From JALSRK01 sp964461995 (lineage in GTDB: Bacteria > Acidobacteriota > Terriglobia > Bryobacterales > Bryobacteraceae), in NCBI GenBank assembly GCA_964461995.1, contig CAYWXL010000012.1, positions 27,757-91,756 on the forward strand: a DNA stretch of 64,000 nt, given 5' to 3'. Below, piece after piece: positions 54,959 through 62,897 of this stretch (position 1 is the first letter of the stretch; each line of letters opens with the position of its first letter). Position numbers and translations under genes: made by a program. The notes under the pieces are model-generated. The model saw only the letters and a list, made by a program, of their open reading frames with translations. It was not told the origin of the DNA and ran no database searches.

Positions 54959-55702
54959 TTACCGCGAGGGGGTGGTCCCCGTGTGCAAAGCGACGATCCC
55001 TCCGGTCATGTAAGCGTAAGTCACGTCGCAAAACCCGACGCTCCGCATCTCTTCGGCGAGAGTGGGACCGTCCGGGAATCGCCGCACGGATTCGGGCAGA
55101 TAGGAATAAGCGTCGGGGTCGCCCGAGATCCAGTGCCCAACCGCTGGAAGGATCCGTGTCGAGTAGAACTCGTAAAGCCGCCGGAACACCGGGTTCGGAG
55201 GGCGGCTGAACTCGAGGATGGCCGCGACACCGCCCGGCTTCAATACGCGGAGCATTTCTTCCAGACCCGCACGGTAGCTGGCGAGATTCCGGAAACCGAA
55301 GGCCACCGTTAGCAGGTTGGCCGAGCCCGACGCTAACGGCAACCGCAGCGCATCGGCTTCGAACAGCCTCCCGGCCACGGAAGTTCCGGCCGCCTTCCGC
55401 CGCGCCTCGGCGAGCATCGGGCGGGAGAAGTCGCAGCCGAACACCCGGGCGGGACCGGCGCGTCCGAGGGCGAGCGTCAAGTCCCCGCTGCCGCAACAAA
55501 GGTCGATCACGACGGCCTCGGGGCGTTCCAGCAGAGGCCGCAGCCGCCGCACAGTGCGCCATCGCCAGTAGCGGTCCATCTGGAACGAGAGCAGGTGGTT
55601 CAGCAAGTCGTAGCGCCGGGCGACGCGCCCGAACATCTGGCGGACCCAGCGCGCCGTCTCTTCCGCGTCTGTCACACCCGGGGGAGCGGCTCCAGTTCTC
55701 AT
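54959..55702 (-). CDS. ubiE: demethylmenaquinone methyltransferase (UbiE/MenG)
   Basis: Final C-methylation of menaquinone (or ubiquinone) biosynthesis. The 247-residue product has VRQMFGRVARRYDLLNHLLS, the SAM site VIDLCCGSGDLTLAL, VAFGFRNLASYRAGLEEMLR, LKPGGVAAILEFSRPP and the C-terminal YAYMTGGIVALHTG. Menaquinone is expected in acidobacteria, and it fits the DsrM-like quinone-linked cytochrome further right. Its start overlaps the aroB stop by ATGA, linking it to chorismate supply. Confidence 0.93.
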   Translation of the reverse strand: MRTGAAPPGVTDAEETARWVRQMFGRVARRYDLLNHLLSFQMDRYWRWRTVRRLRPLLERPEAVVIDLCCGSGDLTLALGRAGPARVFGCDFSRPMLAEARRKAAGTSVAGRLFEADALRLPLASGSANLLTVAFGFRNLASYRAGLEEMLRVLKPGGVAAILEFSRPPNPVFRRLYEFYSTRILPAVGHWISGDPDAYSYLPESVRRFPDGPTLAEEMRSVGFCDVTYAYMTGGIVALHTGTTPSR

Positions 55703-56784
55703 CCCGCGACTTCTTTCAACGCCCGCTCGGTGGCTTCGAGCACGAGGGCCTCGTCGATGCCGGATACGATCTTGACTTCGCCCACCCGTACCGGGAGCAC
55801 GAAATGCACCTTGCCGCGGACCGTCTTCTTGTCACTCTGCAAGCGGCGCACGAGGGAAGCGGCCCGGACTCCCTCAAGGGAGGGAATCGGCCCGTAACGC
55901 CCGATGGCTTCATTGATGCGCCGGCCCTCGGCCTCGTCAAGATCCCCGTGAAGACACGCCAAATGGACGGCCGCTCTCATGCCGAAAGCCACTGCCTCGC
56001 CGTGCAGGAACCGGGAGTATCGCGTTTCCGCCTCCAAAGCGTGTCCTATGGTGTGGCCGAAATTCAGGATACGCCGCAAATCGCTCTCCCGCTCGTCCGC
56101 GCTCACGACGGCTGCCTTGATTTCCACCGAGCGGGCGACCATCTCCTCGACCACCGAGCCTTCCCGGGCCAGGATCTGGTCCTGCTTTGTGGCCATGAGC
56201 TGGAACAGCTCTTCGCTGCGAATGACGCCGGTCTTAAGAACTTCGTAGAGCCCGGCCCGGTACTCGCGGTCCGGCAAAGTGCCGAGCAGTTCCGGATCGA
56301 TCAGTACCGCCAACGGCTGGTGGAAGGCGCCGAACAGGTTTTTGCCCGAGACTAGGTTCACCCCGGTTTTGCCCCCGACGCCGGCGTCCACCTGAGCCAG
56401 TAGCGTCGTCGGCGCCTGGATGACCGGGATGCCGCGCATGAAACACGCCGCCAGGAAACCGCCGACATCGTTGACGATGCCGCCACCGAAAGCAACCACG
56501 ACGCTTGAACGGTCGCCTCCGGCTTGAACCATTCGGTCCGCGAGCTTTTCGACCTCGGAGAGCCGTTTGTTTTCTTCTCCTCCGGGAAAGAGCAGCACCT
56601 CGTGGGAGACGCCCCAAAGGGCCGACGTCACGCGGGCTCCGTGAAAGTCCCACACGTCGGCGGTGGTGATCACGAAGACCTTTCCAGACCGTTCCGGGAT
56701 GTATTCGCGGAGCTTGGACATCGCTTCCCGCTGCACAAGCACAGGATAGATCCGCTGGGCTGTCCTGACGGTGAACGTCGGCAT
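55699..56784 (-). CDS. aroB: 3-dehydroquinate synthase
   Basis: Second enzyme of the shikimate pathway. The 361-residue product has VVAFGGGIVNDVGGFLAACF (NAD loop), RGIPVIQAPTTLLAQVDAGV, GGKTGVNLVSGKNLFGAFHQ, YRAGLYEVLKTGVI and ILNFGHTIGHALEAE (zinc ligands). ATG 56784 is used. The in-frame extension to 57612 runs antisense through nadB and is discarded. A TACAAC hexamer ends 7 nt before the ATG with no ribosome site, the same layout as at mnmG. Confidence 0.95.
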   Translation of the reverse strand: MPTFTVRTAQRIYPVLVQREAMSKLREYIPERSGKVFVITTADVWDFHGARVTSALWGVSHEVLLFPGGEENKRLSEVEKLADRMVQAGGDRSSVVVAFGGGIVNDVGGFLAACFMRGIPVIQAPTTLLAQVDAGVGGKTGVNLVSGKNLFGAFHQPLAVLIDPELLGTLPDREYRAGLYEVLKTGVIRSEELFQLMATKQDQILAREGSVVEEMVARSVEIKAAVVSADERESDLRRILNFGHTIGHALEAETRYSRFLHGEAVAFGMRAAVHLACLHGDLDEAEGRRINEAIGRYGPIPSLEGVRAASLVRRLQSDKKTVRGKVHFVLPVRVGEVKIVSGIDEALVLEATERALKEVAG

Positions 56785-58363
56785 ACATATCGTTGTATCA
56801 TGGCAAGTTACGCCGCAAGAGAAAGTCCAGATCGAGACTGATTTCCTCGTCGTCGGAGCCGGAGTGGCGGGGCTGCGCGCCGCCATCGCGCTCGCCCCTG
56901 CCGGACGGGTGCTCGTGGTGGCGAAAGACGCACTCGAGGAGTCTTCCTCCCAGTATGCGCAAGGCGGGATCGCCGCCGCGCTCAGCGACGACGACGAAGT
57001 GTCCCTGCACGAACAAGACACGCTCGCCGCCGGCGACGGCCTTTGTAATCCGGACGCCGTGCGGGTGCTCGTCAGCGAGGGGCCGCAGGAGATCCTGCAG
57101 CTCATCGAGTGGGGGGCGGAGTTCGACCGCGAAGGCAGCAAGCTCGCTTTCACCCAGGAAGGCGCCCACTCCCGCCGCCGGGTCCTCCACGCCCACGGCG
57201 ATTCCACCGGCCGGGAGATCTCCCGGGCCTTGTACTTCAAAGCCGCGTCGCTCGACAACATCACGTTCCGCAGTTTTTCGGCGGTTACCGACTTGCTGGT
57301 GAGCGGCGGGGAAGTCGTGGGAGCTCTAGCGTGCGACGAGAAAGTCCGCCATTCCGTGACCATTCTGGCCCGGGCAGTGCTGTTGGCGACCGGAGGCCTG
57401 GGGCATGTGTTCAAGGAGACGACGAACCCGGCCGTTGCGACGGGCGACGGCGTCGCGATGGCCTGGAACGCGGGCGCCGAAATCAGCGACATCGAGTTCG
57501 TCCAGTTCCACCCCACGGCTCTGCACGTGGAAGGCGCCCCCCGGTTCCTCCTCTCCGAGGCGCTTCGGGGCGAAGGAGCCCGGCTCCGCAACGCCGCCGG
57601 GGACAGGTTCATGGAGCGTTACCACCCGGCGGGAGAATTGGCTCCCAGAGATGTGGTCTCGCGGGCCATCGTGAGCGAGATGGCTCGCGAGGGTTCGCCC
57701 CACATGTTCCTGGACCTTACCCATCTCGATCCGGACTTTGTCAAACGGCGGTTCCCTCGAATCTACAAGACCTGTCTCGCTTACGGTATCGACCTCACCC
57801 GCGAGCCGGCCCCTGTGCATCCGGCCGCGCACTACGCGATGGGTGGAGTGCGAACCGACCTCGAGGGCCGCACGAATCTTCGACGACTCTTCGCCGCAGG
57901 TGAAGTGGCGTGCACGGGCGTCCATGGCGCGAACCGCCTCGCCAGCAATTCCTTGCTCGAAGGACTCGTCTACGGAGCGCGGGCGGCTCGCGCGATGCGG
58001 GAATGGGCCGGAGCGCCGCTCTTGCGCGGAGAATTGCCGGGACCACAACGGTTTCCCCAGTTGGACACGCAAGAGGTCCGGGAGACGGCCTGGCGGTACT
58101 GCGGTATCATCCGGTCCGGCGCAGGGTTGCGGGAAGCCTTACGGCGTCTGGAAACGGAAGTTCAAATCGTGGAAGCGGAACCGCGCCGGAGCCTGCACGA
58201 GCTACGCAGCATCCACACCGTGGCCACCCTGATCGCCCGGTGCGCCCTCGCGCGCGAGGAGAGCCGGGGGGGGCACTACCGCGAGGATTTCCCCGAGAAG
58301 CGGGAAGAGTTCCGCAAACACTCGGTGATCCGCCGGGGGGCGGAGGTCTGGTTCACCGACTAA
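56771..58363 (+). CDS. nadB: L-aspartate oxidase
   Basis: Flavoenzyme oxidising aspartate to iminoaspartate for NAD synthesis. The 530-residue product has FLVVGAGVAGLRAAIALAP (FAD), ESSSQYAQGGIAAALSDDDE, HAHGDSTGREISRALYFKAA, LATGGLGHVFKETTNPAVAT and ANRLASNSLLEGLVYGARAA. The only standard in-frame start before the FAD motif is GTG 56771, which lies inside the 5' end of divergent aroB (14-nt overlap). Homologues usually begin near the M-T-P that would correspond to GTT ACG CCG at 56807. The true start is therefore uncertain. nadA and nadC are not in the window. Confidence 0.92.
   Translation: MNVGIHIVVSWQVTPQEKVQIETDFLVVGAGVAGLRAAIALAPAGRVLVVAKDALEESSSQYAQGGIAAALSDDDEVSLHEQDTLAAGDGLCNPDAVRVLVSEGPQEILQLIEWGAEFDREGSKLAFTQEGAHSRRRVLHAHGDSTGREISRALYFKAASLDNITFRSFSAVTDLLVSGGEVVGALACDEKVRHSVTILARAVLLATGGLGHVFKETTNPAVATGDGVAMAWNAGAEISDIEFVQFHPTALHVEGAPRFLLSEALRGEGARLRNAAGDRFMERYHPAGELAPRDVVSRAIVSEMAREGSPHMFLDLTHLDPDFVKRRFPRIYKTCLAYGIDLTREPAPVHPAAHYAMGGVRTDLEGRTNLRRLFAAGEVACTGVHGANRLASNSLLEGLVYGARAARAMREWAGAPLLRGELPGPQRFPQLDTQEVRETAWRYCGIIRSGAGLREALRRLETEVQIVEAEPRRSLHELRSIHTVATLIARCALAREESRGGHYREDFPEKREEFRKHSVIRRGAEVWFTD
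56792..56801. promoter_or_regulatory. overlapping bidirectional -10 elements, aroB / nadB
   Basis: Minus strand: TACAAC (56792-56797), 7 nt before the aroB ATG. Plus strand: TATCAT (56796-56801) toward nadB. The local sequence GATACAAYGATA is shared with the mnmG/purD region. Confidence 0.4.
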
Positions 58364-58407
58364 GCCCGAATTCGCCAGCGGAGCGCTGTCCCGCCAGGGG
58401 ACGCCGG

Positions 58408-59796
58408 CTAATCCGTCAAGCTGCGGATCTCCGGAGGCTTCCCGTTGATGACGATGGCCCGGTTGAGCATGTCGTGGACCCCGCCGACTTCGACGCGATC
58501 ACCGTAGTGCTCCATCAATTGCGTGATCTGGCGCTTGCAGTTCGAGCACGCAGTGGCGACGTAAGCGGCCCCTGTCTCCCGAATCTGCTCCAGCTTCTTT
58601 TTCCCGGAGATCTCCATGCGGAACTGGCGGATGTTGTCCATTGCAGAAAGCCCGCCACCGCCGCCGCAGCACCAGTTCTCCGCCCGGTTCGGCGTCATCT
58701 CGCGAAAATCGGCGCAAGAAGCTTTGAGAATTGTGCGGGGTTCTTCGGTGATCCCGCACGAGCGGGCGAAATTACACGGATCGTGGTAGGTGACCGGCTG
58801 TGAGTTCCGGCTCTTGTCGAACTCCAGCTTTCCGGCGTCGATCTGCTCCGCGGTGAACTCCATGCAGTTCATTACCTTAAACGGCAGGTCGCCCCACCAC
58901 CGCGCCTTCTCCATCATCATCTTCATAATGCGGTGGGCGTGCCCGCACTCGCCCATGAGAAGCACCTTACAGCCGAGACGCAAGGCTTCGTCGATGTAGG
59001 CCTTGTTCTCCCGCTTCATGTCCTCGTCGTTTCCGGTGAACAGGCCGTAATTGGCGCCGTCGAAGTAGCGCGAACTCATCGTCCAGCGGTCCGCCATCCC
59101 TAAGGCGTGGAAGACCTTGGCCACTCCCATCGTGGCCTCGGGGTTCACCAGAATGTCTCCGGAAGGCGGAACGTAGAAATACTCAGCGCCGACAACATCT
59201 ACGGGAATCTTAATATCCACGCCGTGCTGTTCCCGCATTTCCTCTTCGAGGAATTCGATCGCGTCGCGGAACGCAGCGGGACTGGCGCCGTCAGTGTTGC
59301 CTGTTTCGAGCGAGATCCGTACGACCCGTTTCATCGTTTCCGGCGTCTTGCCGACCTTGTCCACAATCGCCCGGGCCTTCCGGGTCACCACCGAATGGTC
59401 GATTCCGAAGGGGCAATAGACGGCGCAACGCCGGCAACCAGTGCATTCGTAAAAGATCTCCGCCCACTCGCCGATCCGGTCTGGATCGAAATCCTCGGCG
59501 CCGGCAAGCTTTCCCAGCAGGCGTCCCGACCACGTGCAGTGCTTCCGGTAGATCCGCCGGACGATGTCAGTCCGCTCGGCCGGATGATAGCGCTTTTCCT
59601 GGGCTCCGTAGTAGACGGGACAAGCCGACGCGCAAACGCCGCACTTGGCGCACATCTCCATGTACATCCGCAGAGCGCGCGGGCCCTTGCGGATGCCTTT
59701 GATCGCGGCCACCACGGTTTCCTTGATCTTTTCCGGCGGGATGACGTTCCCCGGGCCGCCGTTTGCGTCCGCGCGGTTGATTGTAAGCTCGGCCAT
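58408..59796 (-). CDS. DsrK/HdrD-like iron-sulfur oxidoreductase subunit
   Basis: A 462-residue cytoplasmic protein. The N-terminal half has two [4Fe-4S] ferredoxin sites (CAKCGVCASACP and CTGCRRCAVYCP). The C-terminal half has two CCG modules (HDPCNFARSC plus ENWCCGGGG, then ATACSNCKRQI), the type that binds the catalytic cluster in HdrB/HdrD and DsrK. DsrMK passes electrons from menaquinol to the DsrC disulfide or trisulfide. The gene follows a DsrM-like cytochrome by 16-25 nt and a DsrC-like gene, supporting that role. dsrAB and dsrJOP are absent from the window. AGGAGG precedes ATG 59796. Confidence 0.88.
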   Translation of the reverse strand: MAELTINRADANGGPGNVIPPEKIKETVVAAIKGIRKGPRALRMYMEMCAKCGVCASACPVYYGAQEKRYHPAERTDIVRRIYRKHCTWSGRLLGKLAGAEDFDPDRIGEWAEIFYECTGCRRCAVYCPFGIDHSVVTRKARAIVDKVGKTPETMKRVVRISLETGNTDGASPAAFRDAIEFLEEEMREQHGVDIKIPVDVVGAEYFYVPPSGDILVNPEATMGVAKVFHALGMADRWTMSSRYFDGANYGLFTGNDEDMKRENKAYIDEALRLGCKVLLMGECGHAHRIMKMMMEKARWWGDLPFKVMNCMEFTAEQIDAGKLEFDKSRNSQPVTYHDPCNFARSCGITEEPRTILKASCADFREMTPNRAENWCCGGGGGLSAMDNIRQFRMEISGKKKLEQIRETGAAYVATACSNCKRQITQLMEHYGDRVEVGGVHDMLNRAIVINGKPPEIRSLTD

Positions 59797-59812
59797 CGAT
59801 CTTTCTTGCCTC

Positions 59813-60532
59813 CTAATGCTTCCGAATCATCTGATGAGTGAAGAAAATGCCGCCGAAATGGAGCAGCTTGCTGAACGGCATCAGGGCGAGTAATAGAAGC
59901 GCCAGGCCCATGTGCAAGACGAACAGACCGTTCTGCAGCGCCGCCGCCTGCGCGGCCCCCCGGAACGAGGCCAAAGCGGCGAAGTATTGTCGCGTCACCT
60001 GTAAGTCGAAGTGCTCAGCCCCGAAGCGCATCATGTTGCCTGTGACGATGATCGCCCCGATCAGCAGCAAGATCAGACAGTCGCCCCAACCGGTGACCTG
60101 TCTGGCCCGGGGCACGACGGCGCGGCGGACGAGCAGCATCACCGCGGTGGCGAGGATCACTGCGCCGGCGACGCCGCCCACGCCGCCGGACATCGCCTGG
60201 ACCTGGTCTTCGGTCATGCCCGCCGCCAGGAACAGACGGTCCACGTTGAAGAAGACCCGAAGGTGTCCGAGAAAGATCAGCGCCAGCACGACATGGAAGA
60301 CCCACGCAATCGCCCAAAGCACCGCATCCCCCCGCCGCAGGCTCTGAAAGAGGACCGCTTCCTTGAAGGTGTTCCGCAAATTGGCCTTTTCGTCTGGGGG
60401 AGCGGGAAACAACGTCATGGGCGGGGCCGGAAGTTTCAACCAAGTGCGTATCCGGTACGTCATCCCGGCGACAAACACAATCAAAGCTATGTAAGGCAAT
60501 ATCACTCCAACCAAGTATTTCCAGGTATCCAT
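59813..60532 (-). CDS. DsrM/NarI-like membrane cytochrome b subunit
   Basis: A 239-residue membrane protein with about six TM helices. Histidines on helix pairs (VFHVVLALIFLGHLRVF and LHMGLALLLLALMPFSKLLH) fit the two b-type hemes of NarI/DsrM subunits, which oxidise quinol and pass electrons to a partner Fe-S protein. ATG 60532, preceded by AAGGTGA, is preferred over GTG 60541. It lies between the DsrC-like and DsrK-like genes in one operon. The electron donor is probably menaquinol (inference). Confidence 0.85.
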   Translation of the reverse strand: MDTWKYLVGVILPYIALIVFVAGMTYRIRTWLKLPAPPMTLFPAPPDEKANLRNTFKEAVLFQSLRRGDAVLWAIAWVFHVVLALIFLGHLRVFFNVDRLFLAAGMTEDQVQAMSGGVGGVAGAVILATAVMLLVRRAVVPRARQVTGWGDCLILLLIGAIIVTGNMMRFGAEHFDLQVTRQYFAALASFRGAAQAAALQNGLFVLHMGLALLLLALMPFSKLLHFGGIFFTHQMIRKH

Positions 60533-60593
60533 GACAGTCACCTTCTTCCGGCCTTCTGGAGGCCGTTTCCCGGCCGCTCCGGTCCGAAAGTAG

Positions 60594-60911
60594 TCAGATG
60601 CAGCCCGCTGGCCGCGGCAGGCCTGCCAGCCGGTAAGCGCCCCGCACGATCCCGCACGGGAACAACCGGCAGATCTCGGCCAGGCTCAGACCAGTAGCCT
60701 TGGCTATCTTCACCACCGGGGGCCCGACGCCGTGCTCCTCGTAATAGGACTTCACGAAGTCAATAACCTTCCAATGGTCTGCGGTGAGCGGGCCGATTCG
60801 GATCTCTTCGGCGAGCTTTTCCACTGCCAGCGGATCCAGACCGGCCATCATTTTCAGAAAGCCCTGTTCGTCAAACTCCGGCTCCGGACTCCTCGGCGCT
60901 CGCTCTCCCAT
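60594..60911 (-). CDS. DsrC/TusE-family sulfur carrier with altered C-terminal cysteine arm
   Basis: A 105-residue protein with the family core DEQGFLKMMAGLDP, LTADHWKVIDFVKSYYEEHG and KIAKATGLSLAEICRLFP, and the arm AGLPRPAGCI. The penultimate cysteine (CysB, Cys104) is present. The dissimilatory DsrC partner cysteine eleven residues earlier (CysA) is Tyr93 (codon TAC), while cysteines occur at 81 and 86. Canonical DsrC forms a CysA-CysB trisulfide reduced by DsrMK, whereas TusE has CysB only. The operon with DsrMK-like genes argues for an energy-metabolism role, the residues for a modified chemistry. Confidence 0.88.
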   Translation of the reverse strand: MGERAPRSPEPEFDEQGFLKMMAGLDPLAVEKLAEEIRIGPLTADHWKVIDFVKSYYEEHGVGPPVVKIAKATGLSLAEICRLFPCGIVRGAYRLAGLPRPAGCI

Positions 60912-60956
60912 TGGAGAACTCCCCGTTGTACGCTGCCGGCCCAGGGTGCGAAGCTG

Positions 60957-61760
60957 CTACCTCCCTGGTACAGTTTCCACCGGCAGGCTGTCGATCACAG
61001 CCACAATCTCACGCGTCCCGAAAGGCTTTTCGAGCACGCCCGCAATGACTCCCCGCGGCGGGAAGTCCGAGAGACGGAAGCCCGCCGCCCGCCGCACAGC
61101 CATAATGATCCGGACGCCGGGGATTCGCGGGTCGCTCCCGAGACACTGCAACAAGCCCCTGTCATCGGGTCCTGCTAGTTCGCGATCCACGACCACGAAG
61201 CCCGGCCGGAACGTGTGAATGATCGCGGACGCTTCATAACCGCTCCGCGCGAACTGTAGTTCCAGCTCTTTTACCGGATCCGCCCCCAAACGGCGAATCA
61301 GCGATTCATCCGTGGAGATCACCAAGACGTGCGTCGCGAGGCCCTGAACCCGCCGGTAGTAAGCGCAGTCACGGCAACTCGTGCGGCAGTGGTGCCTGGC
61401 GTGACCCACCTCCCGGCCGAGTCCGGCCACCTGGAAACACCAAGCCGCGCGGACCCGGTACACGACGCACTTTTTGCATCCGTCCGGCACTTCGCCGGTG
61501 GGGCTCAGATACTCCCAGCAGCGAAGCGGCTGAGGGCTACACTGCGGCGGCGGCGGAACCGTCAAGTCGCCGAAAGTGCGGCCGCGAATCAACGGTTCGA
61601 TGTCGGATAGCTGGATTCGATAGTGTCCACCTGCTGTCCGGACAGCTTCGAGACGGCCTCTCTTGATCCACTTCAGTACGGTGTCCGGTTTCACCGCACA
61701 TAGCCGCGCTGCTTCCCCTGTACTGAGAAGCTCCGGCTGACCGTGAGTCGATCTCTTCAC
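60957..61760 (-). CDS. three-part regulator: MerR/excisionase-like HTH, eight-cysteine segment, receiver-like domain
   Basis: A 267-residue protein. Residues ~10-55 are an HTH_17-like DNA-binding unit (STGEAARLCAVKPDTVLKWI). Residues ~70-138 contain eight cysteines (74, 81, 95, 98, 108, 125, 129, 132) with CWEYLSPTG, GCKKCVVY and WCFQVAGLG, resembling two-CW-type Cys-rich motifs of deltaproteobacterial signalling proteins. Residues ~143-262 look like a receiver domain with Asp192 (VVVDRELA) and a C-terminal EKPF lysine. It is first in the operon with dsrC-, dsrM- and dsrK-like genes, so it probably senses metal or redox state and controls them (inference). Confidence 0.8.
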   Translation of the reverse strand: MKRSTHGQPELLSTGEAARLCAVKPDTVLKWIKRGRLEAVRTAGGHYRIQLSDIEPLIRGRTFGDLTVPPPPQCSPQPLRCWEYLSPTGEVPDGCKKCVVYRVRAAWCFQVAGLGREVGHARHHCRTSCRDCAYYRRVQGLATHVLVISTDESLIRRLGADPVKELELQFARSGYEASAIIHTFRPGFVVVDRELAGPDDRGLLQCLGSDPRIPGVRIIMAVRRAAGFRLSDFPPRGVIAGVLEKPFGTREIVAVIDSLPVETVPGR

Positions 61761-61842
61761 CGCCGCCCACCTGCCCCAGGGCCGGAAGCCGCCGCCGTCG
61801 TCCGATCCTCACGCCACCGGCGCCTCAGGGCGACCTAAAAAT

Positions 61843-61871
61843 ATTTTGAGACCGGATTATCCGCAAGTCAA
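61843..61871 (-). promoter_or_regulatory. promoter of the regulator-dsrC-dsrMK operon with inverted repeat in the spacer
   Basis: Minus strand: TTGACT (61866-61871), a 17-nt spacer, CAAAAT (61843-61848). A perfect CGGAT-T-ATCCG inverted repeat (61853-61863) lies in the spacer, a usual position for MerR-type or repressor binding. Confidence 0.5.
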
Positions 61872-62010
61872 GAAAAATTGCACAGGTTTTCGGGGTTTCC
61901 TACCGAAGGCGGACGCCATGTCCGGGTTTTATCGGTTTCGATGCGGCGGGCGCGCCCGCAGCATCCGTGTTCCGCATGGCGGTTCCCAGCTCCCGCCCGG
62001 CGGTCCGGGG

Positions 62011-62772
62011 TCACAACCCGGCTGCCCACCCGATCTGGTGGGACTTTCCCTGTTTGGCGAGCACCGCTGTTCTTCCGAGGACGCGCCACCGGACGATCAG
62101 CCGGACACCGTACGTCAGCTTTCGCCCGGCGGCGCCGCCCGGATCCAGGAACAGCGCCAGGCGGGCGGGGCTACGGGGTGGAATGGAGAAGGCTTCCGCC
62201 TCCGGGACCACGGGCAGCAACCGGATGCCGGGCTGGAGAATCACAATCCGCCGGCCCACCGTGGCATCCGGATCTACCGGCGAGGGAGCTGGCGCCCGGG
62301 CGGAGCTTGGAGCGGAGCTCAGAATCTCCAGATCCACTCGCCGGATTTCAACGGTCTCGTCAGAGCGGTTTCTGAGCACCACGTCCCAAGCAAGGCCGTG
62401 GCCGGAAGGCACAAGAGAGGAATCGTCCAGCTCCCACGCCACCGCCCGGGCGTTCATCCACAATCGCACCGAGAACCCAGCCACGCCCAGCAAGGGTAGG
62501 CCGAGGGCGGCTGCGGCAGCAGCGATTGCCTTCGCCCGGCGCTTCCGCAAGAAGGCGATCGGAAGGTTCTCCGTGCCCGGGTATATGTGGTGCTCGCGTT
62601 CCAGCACGTAGCGGCGCTTGCCGGCAGGTAAAGCACGCAACTGCTCGATAATCCTCGTCAGTTTCCGAGCGCGCAGGCACAAATGCAGAAAGGCCGCAAG
62701 ACCCACGAGGCACACGACAACGGACCCCGTGTGGGTGGCCGCCGCCGCCAAAGATGGCAAATACAGTCCCAC
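62011..62772 (-). CDS. membrane protein of unknown function
   Basis: A 253-residue protein starting at GTG 62772 with GGGGGA upstream. It has two TM helices (near THTGSVVVCLVGLAAFLHLC and AIAAAAAALGLPLLGVAGF) separated by a basic cytoplasmic loop, and a C-terminal ~140-residue domain, probably extracytoplasmic, with beta-strand pattern (WDVVLRNRSDETVEIRRVDL). I recognise no family. The overlapping open frame on the other strand has worse composition. It is divergent from the selenoprotein gene. Confidence 0.6.
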   Translation of the reverse strand: MGLYLPSLAAAATHTGSVVVCLVGLAAFLHLCLRARKLTRIIEQLRALPAGKRRYVLEREHHIYPGTENLPIAFLRKRRAKAIAAAAAALGLPLLGVAGFSVRLWMNARAVAWELDDSSLVPSGHGLAWDVVLRNRSDETVEIRRVDLEILSSAPSSARAPAPSPVDPDATVGRRIVILQPGIRLLPVVPEAEAFSIPPRSPARLALFLDPGGAAGRKLTYGVRLIVRWRVLGRTAVLAKQGKSHQIGWAAGL

Positions 62773-62897
62773 CGGAGCTATCCCCCGAGAAAGCCGATGT
62801 TAACACTCCACGAACTTTCACAGCGCCGGTCGCCCGCGGTAACCTGTCTGGCCTCGGCGTTCGTCGTCACTAGTACGGCAGGGAGGGGATAGCAACC

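Noticed and set aside
56785..57612. An N-terminal extension giving a 637-residue AroB
   Set aside because: It is antisense to nadB and has the Ser/Arg-rich composition of a shadow frame.
61967..62611. A plus-strand open frame opposite the unknown membrane protein
   Set aside because: It is Arg/Ser/Pro-rich without a recognisable fold, while the minus-strand frame has two clean TM helices, a ribosome site and balanced composition.
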